Positions 43,803-52,908 are shown, counted from the first letter of the stretch. The stretch: 64,000 nt of DNA from Glycomyces sp. NRRL B-16210 (GCF_000719515.1 NZ_JOGR01000007.1:310001-374000), one strand, 5' to 3'. Numbers and translations: made by a program. Notes: generated from the sequence alone by a model not told the origin.

Positions 43803-44143
43803 ACGCCGCTCTGAAACGCTTCCGCATCGTCGCCTGGATCGTCGGCACGTGCCTCATGCTGCTCGTGTTCGTCGCGATGCCGCTCAAGTACTTCGGCGGC
43901 GACGACACGTTCGTGACGGTGATCAGCCCGATCCACGGCCTGTGCTACATGGTCTACCTGGTGCTCGGCTTCCACCTGGCCCAGCAGGCCGGGTGGCGGT
44001 TCTGGCCGCACACCGTGGGCCTGCTGCTGGGCGGCACCGTGCCGATCGGCTCGTTCTTCGTCGAGCGCTGGGCGCACCGCCGCATCCTCGAGGAGCACCC
44101 GCAGGCCGCCGACCCGAAGATCCGCCAGGACGAGCCGGTCTGA
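43799..44143 (+). CDS. DUF3817 membrane protein
   Basis: A 114-residue protein with three membrane segments. The DUF3817 pattern is clear: R-I-V-A-W-I-V-G-T-C-L, then P-L-K-Y-F, then I-S-P-I-H-G-L-C-Y-M-V-Y-L, and G-T-V-P-I-G-S-F-F-V-E-R at the third helix. No function is known for the family. It is translationally coupled to the upstream small membrane protein and followed by a bidirectional terminator. Confidence 0.88.
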   Translation: MNAALKRFRIVAWIVGTCLMLLVFVAMPLKYFGGDDTFVTVISPIHGLCYMVYLVLGFHLAQQAGWRFWPHTVGLLLGGTVPIGSFFVERWAHRRILEEHPQAADPKIRQDEPV

Positions 44144-44165
44144 GCGGCGCTGACACAGGACACAG

Positions 44166-44195
44166 CGAAGGCCCGGCGGTTACGCCGGGCCTTCG
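44166..44195. terminator. Bidirectional terminator, DUF3817 / L,D-transpeptidase
   Basis: A perfect 13-bp stem (44166-44178 with 44183-44195) has the loop GTTA, located between convergent stop codons. Confidence 0.85.
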
Positions 44196-44202
44196 TCGTT
44201 GC

Positions 44203-45408
44203 TCAGTCGAGGTACGACCCGGCCTTGAACGAGTCCCAGTCGAGGCTCCAGGCGGTGAAGCCGTCGCCCTGCGGCACTTGGACGCCGGTGTTCATGACGA
44301 CCACCGGGTCGCCCCAGCGCACGAAGTTGTAGAGCCACTCGCCCATCTCGTCGGAGACGTTGATGCAGCCGTGGGAGCCGTTGGAGACGCCGAGCCGGTC
44401 CGAGGCCCACGGCGCGCCGTGGATGAACTGGCCCGAGAACGTCAGGCGCATCGCCCATTTGACGTCGGTCTCGTAGTCGTAGAGCTCGGAGACGAAGGTC
44501 GACTCCTCCTCGCGGCTCATGATCGTCATGGTGCCGGAGTAGGAGCGCGCGTCGTTGCCGTCGATGTCGTCGGCGCCCAGGGAGATCGGGATGGTCTGGA
44601 CGATCGTGCCGTCCAGGTAGGCCCGCATCTGCTTGGTGTCGTCGTCCGCCTCCAGGATCCGCAGCTCGGTGTCGGTGGCGAAGGAGGTCTCCTCGTCGTA
44701 CTGGCCGTAGCGGCCGTCGCCGAGGTCGAGCCCGCCCAGGCCCAGGCGCACCGAGACCTGGGTGCCCGGCTGCCAGAACTCCTTGGGCCGGTACTCCAGG
44801 GCCCGGCCGGTGATCCAGTGCCACGAGCCCTCCTGGGCCGGCTCGGCGCTGACGAACAGGCGCCGCTCGACCGAGGCGCGCAGGTCCTCGGCGACCTCGT
44901 GGCCGTCGAAGCGGAACGCGAGGATCGCGCCCTGGCCGACCGTGGAGCCGTCCCCGGGCAGGTAGTTCTCGATGCCGACCCGGTCGCCGGGGGAGGCGAT
45001 GGTGGTGAACTCGGCGGTGGCCTCGCCTTCGAGGCCTTCGGCGTCGGTGGCCTTCACCGTGGCGGTGTAGGTCTGCTCCCACGCGAGGGGGCCGGCGGGG
45101 ACCCAGGTGGTCCCGTCGGGGTGCATCGCGCCCTCGACTTCGGCGCCCTCGGCGTCGGTGAGCGTGAACTCGGTGAACTCGCCGTCCTCGACGGTCCAGG
45201 AGATCTCGGTGGCGGCGGTCGCGTCGGTGGCGCCGTCGGCCGGGCTGATCGTGATCTGCGCGGCGCTCTGCGGGGCCTCGGGCTCGCCGCCGTCGCCGTC
45301 CTCGATCGTCCCGGACTCCTTCGTGCACGCGGCGGCGAGGCCCGCGGCCGCGAGCCCTCCCGCGGCGAGGGCGCCGCGGCGGGTGAGCGAGGTTCCTTCG
45401 AAGGTCAT
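44203..45408 (-). CDS. Lipoprotein L,D-transpeptidase
   Basis: A 401-residue cell-wall enzyme. After R-R-G-A-L-A-A-G-G a lipobox L-A-A-A-C marks the lipidated Cys near residue 28. Two Ig-like beta domains follow, then the YkuD catalytic domain with H-G-A-P-W near the first His and the signature S-N-G-S-H-G-C-I-N-V-S holding the nucleophile Cys. Such enzymes make 3-3 cross-links in peptidoglycan outside the membrane and resemble mycobacterial LdtMt2. The ATG at 45408 is 7 nt after TACCGT, which indicates a leaderless mRNA. The neighbouring gene also encodes a secreted wall-directed protein. Confidence 0.93.
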   Translation of the reverse strand: MTFEGTSLTRRGALAAGGLAAAGLAAACTKESGTIEDGDGGEPEAPQSAAQITISPADGATDATAATEISWTVEDGEFTEFTLTDAEGAEVEGAMHPDGTTWVPAGPLAWEQTYTATVKATDAEGLEGEATAEFTTIASPGDRVGIENYLPGDGSTVGQGAILAFRFDGHEVAEDLRASVERRLFVSAEPAQEGSWHWITGRALEYRPKEFWQPGTQVSVRLGLGGLDLGDGRYGQYDEETSFATDTELRILEADDDTKQMRAYLDGTIVQTIPISLGADDIDGNDARSYSGTMTIMSREEESTFVSELYDYETDVKWAMRLTFSGQFIHGAPWASDRLGVSNGSHGCINVSDEMGEWLYNFVRWGDPVVVMNTGVQVPQGDGFTAWSLDWDSFKAGSYLD

Positions 45409-45415
45409 GGCCACC

Positions 45416-45421
45416 ACGGTA
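45416..45421 (-). promoter_or_regulatory. -10 element (TACCGT) of the L,D-transpeptidase gene
   Basis: On the minus strand TACCGT ends 7 nt before the ATG at 45408. Confidence 0.45.
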
Positions 45422-45493
45422 CACAGCCCGGGCGACACGCCGACCGGTTCACGCCTGTGAATTCAGCTGCCCCGTGATAAAGGGGACAGTCGA

Positions 45494-46471
45494 TCAGCGG
45501 ATGCTCAGATGGACGTGGTTCGTGTGGTCCGAGGAGGGGTCGCCGCCGGCGCCGGAGTAGGACTTCCAGCCGCTGGAGGGCATCCAGATCTGGCGGTACC
45601 AGATGACGTACTGCACGCCCAGTTCCTGCGCGTTCTCGACGAACCAGGCCGCGAGGTTCTGCCCGTAGTCGTAGTCGCCGCCCCCGGCGTCGCCGCCGAA
45701 GCCGTTCGGCTGGGCGGCGAAGTCGCAGGCGCGGCCCTTGCCGTGCTCGCCGAAGGAGGACACCCGGTAGCAGGCGACATAGCGGGTGAAACCGACGATC
45801 TGGGCCTGCTCCAGCGCGTGGAGCGTGCGCGGGGTCAGGCAGCCGCTGGTGGTCGGGTCGTTCTCGGAGCAGCCCTCGCCCGGGAGCGTCCCGTCGGAGT
45901 TGCGCGGGGCCGGCTCGGCCGCGGGGGCGTCCGAGGCGGAGGGGCCGACGGCGTCGTCGCCGCCGGAGGCCGCCAGCTCGCGGGCGGCCGCGTCGCGGGC
46001 CGCCTCCATGTCCGAGGCCGTGTCCGCCTGCTCCTCGATGTTGTCGGCGAGGGTCTGGCGGGTGGCCTCGATCTCGGCGAGCCTGGTGATGAGCTGGTTG
46101 AGCCGCTGGGCCCGGGACTCGCCGAGGAACTGGAGGAGCGTCATCGCGCTGATGGCGTTCTGCGGGTCGCCCGAGGCCAGGAGCGCGGCGGTGGACTGGA
46201 CGTCGGAGGTGGTGGAGGCGACGTAGGCGTAGTCCTCCAGCTCGATCTGGAGTTCGGCGACCTCGGCCTCGGAGTCGGCCAGCTCCTGCTCGAGCTCCTC
46301 CTGCTCCAGTTTGAGCGCCGCGAGCTCGTCCTGCGCGTTGAGGTAGTCCTCGATGGCCTGGCTCAGGGCGTCCGAGGCGCCCTGGTCCTGCGCGGAGGAC
46401 TGGGAGCCGGGGGCGATGAGGAAGACCACGGCCGCCAGGGCCGCGACCGGGAGCGACAGCAGGCGCTTCAC
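45494..46471 (-). CDS. Secreted coiled-coil protein with M15-like C-terminal domain
   Basis: A protein of about 325 residues. A signal peptide (K-R-L-L-S-L-P-V-A-A-L) is followed by a long coiled coil (about residues 30-165, rich in E-L-E-Q-E-L) of the kind seen in NlpC/P60 and RipA-like wall hydrolases. After a low-complexity linker, the C-terminal domain has F-G-E-H-G-K-G-R-A-C-D-F and N-H-V-H-L-S. These fit the H-x3-G-x-A-x-D and H-x-H zinc motifs of M15-type peptidases. The C-terminal domain resembles the actinobacterial ARB-07466/VldE type. GTG 46471 is chosen for the signal peptide; a frame start at 46660 is possible. Peptidoglycan cleavage or binding is inferred. Confidence 0.8.
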   Translation of the reverse strand: MKRLLSLPVAALAAVVFLIAPGSQSSAQDQGASDALSQAIEDYLNAQDELAALKLEQEELEQELADSEAEVAELQIELEDYAYVASTTSDVQSTAALLASGDPQNAISAMTLLQFLGESRAQRLNQLITRLAEIEATRQTLADNIEEQADTASDMEAARDAAARELAASGGDDAVGPSASDAPAAEPAPRNSDGTLPGEGCSENDPTTSGCLTPRTLHALEQAQIVGFTRYVACYRVSSFGEHGKGRACDFAAQPNGFGGDAGGGDYDYGQNLAAWFVENAQELGVQYVIWYRQIWMPSSGWKSYSGAGGDPSSDHTNHVHLSIR

Positions 46472-46783
46472 GCCGCTGCGGTCCTTGCGCCGGTTCGCGC
46501 GTCGCGCGGCCGGTCGGGGCGGTTGGATGCCGTTCAAGGCTTGCGGGCCCTTCGGTTGCTCGGAGCCGAGTGGTCGGGTGGTCGCGATACAGCGTAGAAC
46601 GGGAAGTTTCTTCAGTCGAATCGGGCCTTTGCGAATAACCGCAGGTAGTCGGTGCGTCACCGAATCGGGTCACGGCTATGGCGTGGGCGACTCGCGGGCC
46701 GCGCGGGACCGTTTCGACTGGTAGGATCGTTCGAAATTGAACCAGCCGAATGGCTGGTGCCGAGCGCGGACGGGAGGTCGGTC
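46472..46783. other. 312-bp divergent region secreted M15-like protein / MarR regulator
   Basis: It holds both promoters. TAGGAT at 46722-46727 is a plausible -10 for the MarR gene, and a perfect dyad lies just downstream. The reading frame of the secreted protein stays open into this region, so its start is the least certain here. Confidence 0.45.
46741..46758 (+). promoter_or_regulatory. Perfect dyad ACCAGCC-GAAT-GGCTGGT upstream of the MarR gene
   Basis: Two 7-bp arms are perfectly complementary around GAAT, 25 bp before the ATG and 14 bp after a TAGGAT hexamer. An adjoining GTTC-n6-GAAC lies at about 46728-46741. MarR proteins often bind such dyads in their own promoter, but a leader-RNA hairpin is equally possible. 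Confidence 0.5.
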
Positions 46784-47281
46784 ATGGGCGCGGGCGATTT
46801 CGAGAGCCGCTGGCTCGCTCCGGACGTGAACGCCGTCTGGGCGCGCTTCCTCAACGTCACGCACCGCCTCGAGCACCAGATCGACCGGCGACTCCAGGAC
46901 CACCACGGCATCACCCACACCCAGTACGAGATCCTGGTGCGCCTGGCCGACAGCGACGACCGGGCGATGCGCATGAGCGACCTCGCCGACAGCATCGTCA
47001 CCGCCAAGAGCGCCGTCACCTATCAGGTCAACCGGCTCTCCGAGATGGGCCTGGCCGAGCGGTACAAGTGCGACCGCGACAACCGCGGCATCTGGGTCAA
47101 GCTCACCGCCGCCGGGATCGAGCGGCTGGAGCAGGCCGCGCCGTGCATCCTCTCGCTCGTGCGCGAGCTGTTCCTCGACGCGATCAACTGCGACCAGGCC
47201 GCGGAACTGGACAAACTCCTCGAAATCTGGTCGTCCAACCTCGACCGCAGCGCCACCGAACGACCCGCCGAAACGGCGTAA
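46784..47281 (+). CDS. MarR-family transcription regulator
   Basis: A 165-residue winged-helix regulator. The order is H-R-L-E-H-Q-I-D-R-R-L (dimer helix), T-H-T-Q-Y-E-I-L-V-R-L-A, recognition helix T-A-K-S-A-V-T-Y-Q-V-N-R-L, and the wing C-D-R-D-N-R-G-I-W-V-K-L-T-A-A-G. Cys residues at the wing and in the C-terminal dimer part (A-P-C-I, I-N-C-D) could be redox-sensitive. The ATG has GGAGG 7 nt upstream. Targets are unknown; a dyad in its own promoter suggests auto-regulation. It lies directly before murE but has the same orientation with a separate promoter between. Confidence 0.9.
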   Translation: MGAGDFESRWLAPDVNAVWARFLNVTHRLEHQIDRRLQDHHGITHTQYEILVRLADSDDRAMRMSDLADSIVTAKSAVTYQVNRLSEMGLAERYKCDRDNRGIWVKLTAAGIERLEQAAPCILSLVRELFLDAINCDQAAELDKLLEIWSSNLDRSATERPAETA

Positions 47282-47334
47282 ACGCTTTCGGTTGACGCCG
47301 CCGGTGTACGGCCTGCGGACCGTCCGCTCCGGTG

Positions 47335-47340
47335 TAGGGT
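47335..47340 (+). promoter_or_regulatory. -10 element (TAGGGT) at the head of the mur cluster
   Basis: TAGGGT ends 6 nt before the murE GTG. No ribosome site is present, so the cluster transcript probably starts at the murE start codon. Confidence 0.5.
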
Positions 47341-47346
47341 CAGGCC

Positions 47347-48846
47347 GTGCCGACCTTTCCGCGTCCTGAGACGACCGTCCCCTACCGAGTCGACGGCCTC
47401 GCCGACCTCGTCCCCGCGGCCCAGGACAGCGACCTCGCCGTCACCGGAGTGAGCCTCGCCGCCGACGCGGTCGAACCCGGCGACCTCTTCGCGGCCCTGC
47501 CCGGCGCCCGCCGCCACGGCGCCGAGTTCGCCGCCCAGGCCGCCGAACGCGGCGCGGTGGCCCTCCTCACCGACGCCCGCGGCGCCGAACTCGCGGGCGG
47601 GCTCCTCCCCGTGTTCGTCGTGGACGACCCGCGCGCGCTCACCGGCGAGATCGCCGCCCGCGTCTGGGGCCGCCCCTCCGAACGCCTGGGCCTCATCGGG
47701 ATCACCGGCACCAACGGCAAGACCTCCACCGCCTACCTCGTGGAGGCCGCCCTGGCGTACGCCGGGCGCACCACCGGCATCATCGGCACCGTCGAGACCC
47801 GCATCGCGGGCGAGGCGATCGAATCCGAGCGCACCACCCCCGAGGCCCCCGAACTCCAAGCGCTCCTGGCCGTCGCGGTCGAACGCGGCGTCACCGACGT
47901 GGTCATGGAGGTCTCCAGCCACGCCCTCGCGCTCGGCCGCGTCGCCGGCTGCCGCTTCTCGGCCGCCGGGTACACCATGTTCGGCACCGACCACCTCGAC
48001 TTCCACGCCGACCTCGACGACTACTTCGCCGCGAAGGCCAGGCTCTTCGACGGCCGCGCCGAGACGGCCGTCCTCAACGCCGACGACCCGCGCGTCGCCA
48101 CCCTTGTCGACGCCGACTCCTACACGTTCTCGCTCGAAGACCCCGGCGCGGACTACTACGCCTCGGCGATCGCCACCGACGGCTTCACCCAGACCTTCCA
48201 CCTCCACACCCCCGACGGCAAAGGCGAGGGCAGGGTCAACATGCCCGGGCGCCACAACGTCGCCAACGCCGCCCTCGCGGTGGCCCTGGTCGCCACCGCG
48301 GGCCTCGACACCGAGACCGCCCTCGCCGGGGTCGCCTCCTGCACCGGCGTGCCCGGCCGCATGGAACTGGTCTCGGGCGCCTCACCCGTGCGCGGCGTCG
48401 TCGACTACGCCCACAAGCCCGAGGCGATCACCGCCGTGCTCGACGCGCTCCACGACTCCACCCCCGGCAAGGTCATCGCGATCCTCGGCGCCGGCGGCGA
48501 CCGCGACCGCTCCAAGCGGCCCCTCATGGGCGCCGCCGCCGCGCGCGCCGCCGACCTGGTCATCGTCACCGACGACAACCCGCGCACCGAGGACCCCGCG
48601 CGCATCCGCGACGAGGTGGCCGCCGCCGTCCAGGGCGTGCCCTGCCGTAATATTCCGGGACGGGAACTCGCCGTACGGGAGGCTGCCGCCCTGGCCGCCC
48701 CGGGCGACACCATCGCCCTGCTCGGCAAGGGCCACGAGACCGTCACCGAGACCGCCGCCGGACCCGTCGCCGGCGACGACCGCGTCCTGCTGGCCCGCGC
48801 GCTCAGGGACGCGGGCTGGGTCTCCCCGGCCCACGGCGAGGCCTGA
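47347..48846 (+). CDS. murE: UDP-MurNAc-tripeptide synthetase, meso-diaminopimelate type
   Basis: A 499-residue Mur ligase that adds the third residue to UDP-MurNAc-L-Ala-D-Glu. The P-loop is G-I-T-G-T-N-G-K-T-S-T. The E-V-S-S-H-A-L motif, H-x-x-x-N-A-A-L-A-V and Y-A-H-K-P also fit. The amino-acid selectivity motif is D-N-P-R, which marks meso-diaminopimelate, not lysine. It is the first dcw gene in the window: ftsI, ftsL and rsmH, which normally precede it, are replaced by a MarR gene and wall enzymes. The GTG start appears leaderless. Confidence 0.97.
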   Translation: MPTFPRPETTVPYRVDGLADLVPAAQDSDLAVTGVSLAADAVEPGDLFAALPGARRHGAEFAAQAAERGAVALLTDARGAELAGGLLPVFVVDDPRALTGEIAARVWGRPSERLGLIGITGTNGKTSTAYLVEAALAYAGRTTGIIGTVETRIAGEAIESERTTPEAPELQALLAVAVERGVTDVVMEVSSHALALGRVAGCRFSAAGYTMFGTDHLDFHADLDDYFAAKARLFDGRAETAVLNADDPRVATLVDADSYTFSLEDPGADYYASAIATDGFTQTFHLHTPDGKGEGRVNMPGRHNVANAALAVALVATAGLDTETALAGVASCTGVPGRMELVSGASPVRGVVDYAHKPEAITAVLDALHDSTPGKVIAILGAGGDRDRSKRPLMGAAAARAADLVIVTDDNPRTEDPARIRDEVAAAVQGVPCRNIPGRELAVREAAALAAPGDTIALLGKGHETVTETAAGPVAGDDRVLLARALRDAGWVSPAHGEA

Positions 48847-48942
48847 ACGGCGCCCCGAGCCGAGCACCGCCGATCGCGACCGGGCCCGCGAGCGCCGCCC
48901 CTGCATAGTTAGACCAACCGCACAACAGGAGGAGTCCGCCGA

Positions 48943-50349
48943 GTGATCCCCATGAGCCTGGCACAGGTCGCCGCCGCCGCGGGCGGCGAGCTCAGCGCGA
49001 CGGCCGACCCCGAAGCGGTCGTCACCGGCGGCGTCGAGTACGACTCCCGCAAGGCCGGGCCCGGCGGGCTGTTCCTGGCGATTCCCGGCGCGAGGGCCGA
49101 CGGCCACGACTTCGCCGCAAAGGCCCACGCCCAAGGGGCCCTCGCGACCATCGCCACCCGCCCGATCGACACCCCCGCGATCTACGTCGACGACGCCGTC
49201 GCCGCGCTCACCCGGCTCGCCCGGCACGTCGCGGCCGCCTCCAAGGCCACGATCATCGGCGTCACCGGCTCCAACGGCAAGACCTCCACCAAGGACCTCA
49301 TCGGCCAGCTCTGCGCCCGCCTCGGGCCCACCGTCGCCACCGAGGGCAACTTCAACAACGAACTGGGCCACCCCTACACCGTCTGCCGGGTCGAGCCCGA
49401 CACCGAGTTCCTCGTGCTCGAACTGGCCGCCCGCGGCGTCGGGCACATCACCGAGCTGTGCGAGATCGCCCCGCCGAGCATCGGCGCGGTCCTCAACGTC
49501 GGCATCTCCCACCTCGACGGCTTCGGCGACATCGAGACCACCGCCCGCGCCAAGTCCGAACTCCCGCGCTTCCTCGCCGCCGACGGCGCCGCCGTCCTCA
49601 ACGCCGACGACCACCGCGTCGCGGCCATGGCCGCGCACACGAAGGCCGAGGTCCTCACCTTCGGCGTCGAGGCACCGGCCGACTTCGCCGCGACCGAAGT
49701 GGACCCGCGCGACGGCCGCCACGCCTTCACCCTCCGCACCCCCGGCGGCGCCGCAGAGGTCCGCCTCGGACTGTGGGGCGGCCACCACGTCCACAACGCC
49801 CTCGCCGCCGCCGCCGTCCTCTGGCGGCTCGGCGCCGACGCCGAGTCGATCGCCGCCGGGCTCTCGGAGGCCACCCGCAAGTCCGAGCGCCGCATGGACG
49901 TCTTCACCCGAGACGACGGCACCACCGTCATCGACGACTCCTACAACGCCAACCCCGCCTCGATGGGCGCGGCCGTCCGCGCCCTCGGACAGCTCCCCAC
50001 CGAAGGCCGCCGCATCGCCGTCCTCGGACTCATGGCCGACCTCGAAGCACTCGAAGCATCCTGCCACCGGCGCCTCGGCGAACAGGCCCGCGAGGCCGGC
50101 GTCGACGAGGTCATCGCCGTGGGCGAGGGCACCGAGCCGATCGTGGAGGGCGCGACCGGCGGCAACACCCATCACAGCCCCGACGGTGCCGACGGCGTCA
50201 CCGCCACCCATGTACCCGACCAAGCCGCGGCCATCGCGCTGCTGCGGACCCGGCTGCGCCCCGGCGACGCCGTCCTGGTGAAAGGCTCCCGATACCGGAC
50301 CTGGGACGTCGCCGACCACCTGCGCGCCAAGGAGGAAACCGACCAGTGA
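48943..50349 (+). CDS. murF: UDP-MurNAc-tripeptide--D-Ala-D-Ala ligase
   Basis: A 468-residue Mur ligase that adds D-Ala-D-Ala, completing the soluble pentapeptide precursor. The P-loop is G-V-T-G-S-N-G-K-T-S-T-K. E-G-N-F-N-N-E-L-G-H-P, typical of MurF, and D-S-Y-N-A-N-P-A-S-M in the C-terminal domain are present. The GTG start has AGGAGGAG about 8 nt upstream; an ATG three codons on is an alternative. A 96-nt gap separates it from murE. Its stop overlaps the mraY start (GTGA). Confidence 0.97.
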   Translation: MIPMSLAQVAAAAGGELSATADPEAVVTGGVEYDSRKAGPGGLFLAIPGARADGHDFAAKAHAQGALATIATRPIDTPAIYVDDAVAALTRLARHVAAASKATIIGVTGSNGKTSTKDLIGQLCARLGPTVATEGNFNNELGHPYTVCRVEPDTEFLVLELAARGVGHITELCEIAPPSIGAVLNVGISHLDGFGDIETTARAKSELPRFLAADGAAVLNADDHRVAAMAAHTKAEVLTFGVEAPADFAATEVDPRDGRHAFTLRTPGGAAEVRLGLWGGHHVHNALAAAAVLWRLGADAESIAAGLSEATRKSERRMDVFTRDDGTTVIDDSYNANPASMGAAVRALGQLPTEGRRIAVLGLMADLEALEASCHRRLGEQAREAGVDEVIAVGEGTEPIVEGATGGNTHHSPDGADGVTATHVPDQAAAIALLRTRLRPGDAVLVKGSRYRTWDVADHLRAKEETDQ

Positions 50350-51476
50350 GAGCAGTCATCGTCGCCGCGTTCGTGGCGTTCGCGCTCACCATGGCGCTCA
50401 CGCCCCTCGCGGCCAAGGCCTTCCGCCGACTCAAGGCCGGCCAGCCCATCCGCACCGACGGCCCCCAGACCCACCTCGCCAAGTCCGGCACCCCCACCAT
50501 GGGCGGCGTCGTCTTCATCTTCACGATCGTCCTCGCCTACATCGCGGGGCACCTCGTGCTCATGGCCCTGCCCGAGAAGGTCGACGGCCTCACCCTGACC
50601 CGGCCCACCGGGTTCACCGCCACCGGCATCGTCCTCATCGGACTCTTCGTGGCCTGCGGCTTCGTCGGCTTCATCGACGACTGGCTCAAGATCCGCCGCA
50701 AGCACTCCGGCGGCATCTCCGGCAAGGCCAAGATCCTCGGCCTCACCATCGCCGCGATCATCTTCGGCACCATCGCCGTCTACTACACCGGCTCCATCGA
50801 CACCGGCGAGATCTCCGAGACCGTCGCGACCCCGTTCGTCTCCTTCACCAGGGACATCGACTGGCTCCCGGTCACCAAGATCGGCATGGTCGTGCTCTTC
50901 GTGCTCATCGTGAACGCCACCGCCAACGGCGTCAACCTCACCGACGGCCTCGACGGCCTCGCCACCGGCGCCTCCATGATGGCCTTCCTCGCGTTCATGA
51001 TCATCGGCTTCTGGGAGTACCGCCACTGGTGCGGCGGACCCGGCGACCCCGTCGCCGACCTCTGCTACGACGTCCGCGACCCCCTGGAGATCGCCCTCAT
51101 CGCCGGCGCCGCCGCCGGAGCCATGTTCGGCTTCCTGTGGTGGAACACCTCGCCCGCCCAGATCTTCATGGGCGACTCCGGAGCCCTCGGCCTCGGCGGC
51201 CTCATCGCCGGCCTCGCCCTCGCCTCCAAGACCATCCTGCTGCTGCCCATCATCGGCGCCCTGTTCGTCATCATCACCTTCTCGGTGATGATCCAGATAA
51301 CCTCCTTCAAACTCACCGGACGCCGCGTCTTCCGCATGGCCCCGCTCCAGCACCACTTCGAACTCGCCGGCTGGTCCGAGGTCAACATCGTGGTCCGCTT
51401 CTGGATCATCGCCGGCATCGGCGTCGCCATCGCCCTCGGCTTCTTCTTCGCGGACTTCCTGCGAATGGCAGGCTGA
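50346..51476 (+). CDS. mraY: Phospho-MurNAc-pentapeptide transferase
   Basis: A 376-residue integral membrane enzyme with about ten membrane segments that makes lipid I from UDP-MurNAc-pentapeptide and undecaprenyl phosphate. Signatures are P-T-M-G-G near the N-terminus, the Asp-Asp pair in F-I-D-D-W-L-K, N-L-T-D-G-L-D-G-L-A, and M-G-D-S-G-A-L-G-L-G-G. M-A-P-L-Q-H-H-F-E is near the C-terminus. The GTG start overlaps the murF stop, with AGGAGG upstream. The inserted loop with G-F-W-E-Y-R-H-W-C is longer than in E. coli. Confidence 0.97.
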   Translation: MRAVIVAAFVAFALTMALTPLAAKAFRRLKAGQPIRTDGPQTHLAKSGTPTMGGVVFIFTIVLAYIAGHLVLMALPEKVDGLTLTRPTGFTATGIVLIGLFVACGFVGFIDDWLKIRRKHSGGISGKAKILGLTIAAIIFGTIAVYYTGSIDTGEISETVATPFVSFTRDIDWLPVTKIGMVVLFVLIVNATANGVNLTDGLDGLATGASMMAFLAFMIIGFWEYRHWCGGPGDPVADLCYDVRDPLEIALIAGAAAGAMFGFLWWNTSPAQIFMGDSGALGLGGLIAGLALASKTILLLPIIGALFVIITFSVMIQITSFKLTGRRVFRMAPLQHHFELAGWSEVNIVVRFWIIAGIGVAIALGFFFADFLRMAG

Positions 51477-51480
51477 ACCC

Positions 51481-52908
51481 ATGCACACCGACGGCCAGGC
51501 CTCGGCGAAGCGGCCCAAGCACGGCCCGCAAGCGTCACCGCAAGCGCCGATCGGCGAACGCGTGCTCGTGGCCGGCGCACGCGTCGCCGGGACCGCGTGC
51601 GCCGAAGTCCTCCTCGACCTCGGCAAGACCGTCACCGTCTACGACAAGAGCGACTCCGAACGCCTCCAGGGCCTCGCCGCCCGCGGCGCCGCCTGCGTCG
51701 TCGCCGACGACTTCGACCCGGCGCTCCTCGACGGCGTCGACCAGGTGGTGCTCTCACCGGGCTTCCCGCCGCACCACCCGATCGCCGTCGCCGCCCGCGA
51801 AGCCGGGATCGAGGCGTACTCCGAACCCGAACTCGCCTGGCGCCTGCGCGAACCGGGCGCCGCCCGCTGGCTCGCCGTCACCGGCACCAACGGCAAGACC
51901 ACCACCACCACGATGCTCGCCGCGATCCTGGAGGCCGCCGGACTGCGCTCGGCCGCCCTCGGCAACATCGGCGTCCCGCTCGTCCACGCCGCCAACGGCC
52001 CCTACGACGTCATCGCCGTCGAACTCTCCAGCTACCAGCTCCACTGGTCCTCCAGGCTCGCCCCCACCGCCGGGGCCGTGCTCAACCTCGCCCACGACCA
52101 CCTCGACTGGCACGGCGGCTACGACGCCTATGCCGAGGCCAAAGCCGCCGTCTGGCGCGGCGGCAAGGCCGTGGTCAACCTCGACGACCCGGCCGTGGTC
52201 GCCCTCGCCAAGTACACCGACGCCGCGATCATCGGCTTCACCCTCGACCGGCCCGAACCCGGGCAGTTCGGCGTCGCCCTCGGGCACCTCGTCGACCACA
52301 CCGGCGAGAGGCCCGTCCAGATCTGCGCCGTCGACGACGTCCGCCCCGCCGGGGCGCACAACGTCGCCAACGCCCTCGCCGCCGCCGCCCTCGCCCGCCA
52401 GGTCGGCGTCGCCCACGAGCGCATCGCCGAGGCGATCCGATCCTATGTGCCCGAACCCCACCGCAACGTCGCCTTCGCCGAAGCCGGGGGAGTCACCTGG
52501 GTCGACGACTCCAAGGCCACCAACCCCCACGCCGCCGCCGCCGCGCTCGCCGCCTACGACTCGATCGTGTGGGTCGCCGGCGGCCAGCTCAAAGGCGTCG
52601 ACGTGGACGACCTCGTGTCCCGGTTCGCGCCCAAGATGCGCGCGGCGGTCCTCATCGGACAGGACCGGGCCGAGATCGCCGACGCGCTGGCGCGACACGC
52701 CCCCGACCTCCCGGTGGCCGTGCTCGACGGCGGCGACCATGAGGTGATGAGCGACGTCGCCGCCCGCGCCGCGGGCTTCGCGCAGCCGGGGGACACGGTG
52801 CTCCTGTCCCCGGCCGCGGCCTCCTACGACATGTTCGACTCCTACGCCCAGCGCGGGAACGCCTTCGCGGCGGCGGCGCGGGCCCTGATCGGGGGCGAGG
52901 CCGGGTGA
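51481..52908 (+). CDS. murD: UDP-MurNAc-L-alanine--D-glutamate ligase
   Basis: A 475-residue Mur ligase. The N-terminal Rossmann-like domain has V-A-G-A-R-V-A-G, the P-loop is V-T-G-T-N-G-K-T-T-T, V-E-L-S-S-Y-Q-L and N-L-A-H-D-H-L-D-W-H-G follow, and H-N-V-A-N-A-L-A-A-A and D-D-S-K-A-T-N-P-H complete the pattern. The ATG lies 4 nt after the mraY stop. The first 20 residues are a polar extension. Its stop overlaps ftsW (GTGA). Confidence 0.97.
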   Translation: MHTDGQASAKRPKHGPQASPQAPIGERVLVAGARVAGTACAEVLLDLGKTVTVYDKSDSERLQGLAARGAACVVADDFDPALLDGVDQVVLSPGFPPHHPIAVAAREAGIEAYSEPELAWRLREPGAARWLAVTGTNGKTTTTTMLAAILEAAGLRSAALGNIGVPLVHAANGPYDVIAVELSSYQLHWSSRLAPTAGAVLNLAHDHLDWHGGYDAYAEAKAAVWRGGKAVVNLDDPAVVALAKYTDAAIIGFTLDRPEPGQFGVALGHLVDHTGERPVQICAVDDVRPAGAHNVANALAAAALARQVGVAHERIAEAIRSYVPEPHRNVAFAEAGGVTWVDDSKATNPHAAAAALAAYDSIVWVAGGQLKGVDVDDLVSRFAPKMRAAVLIGQDRAEIADALARHAPDLPVAVLDGGDHEVMSDVAARAAGFAQPGDTVLLSPAAASYDMFDSYAQRGNAFAAAARALIGGEAG

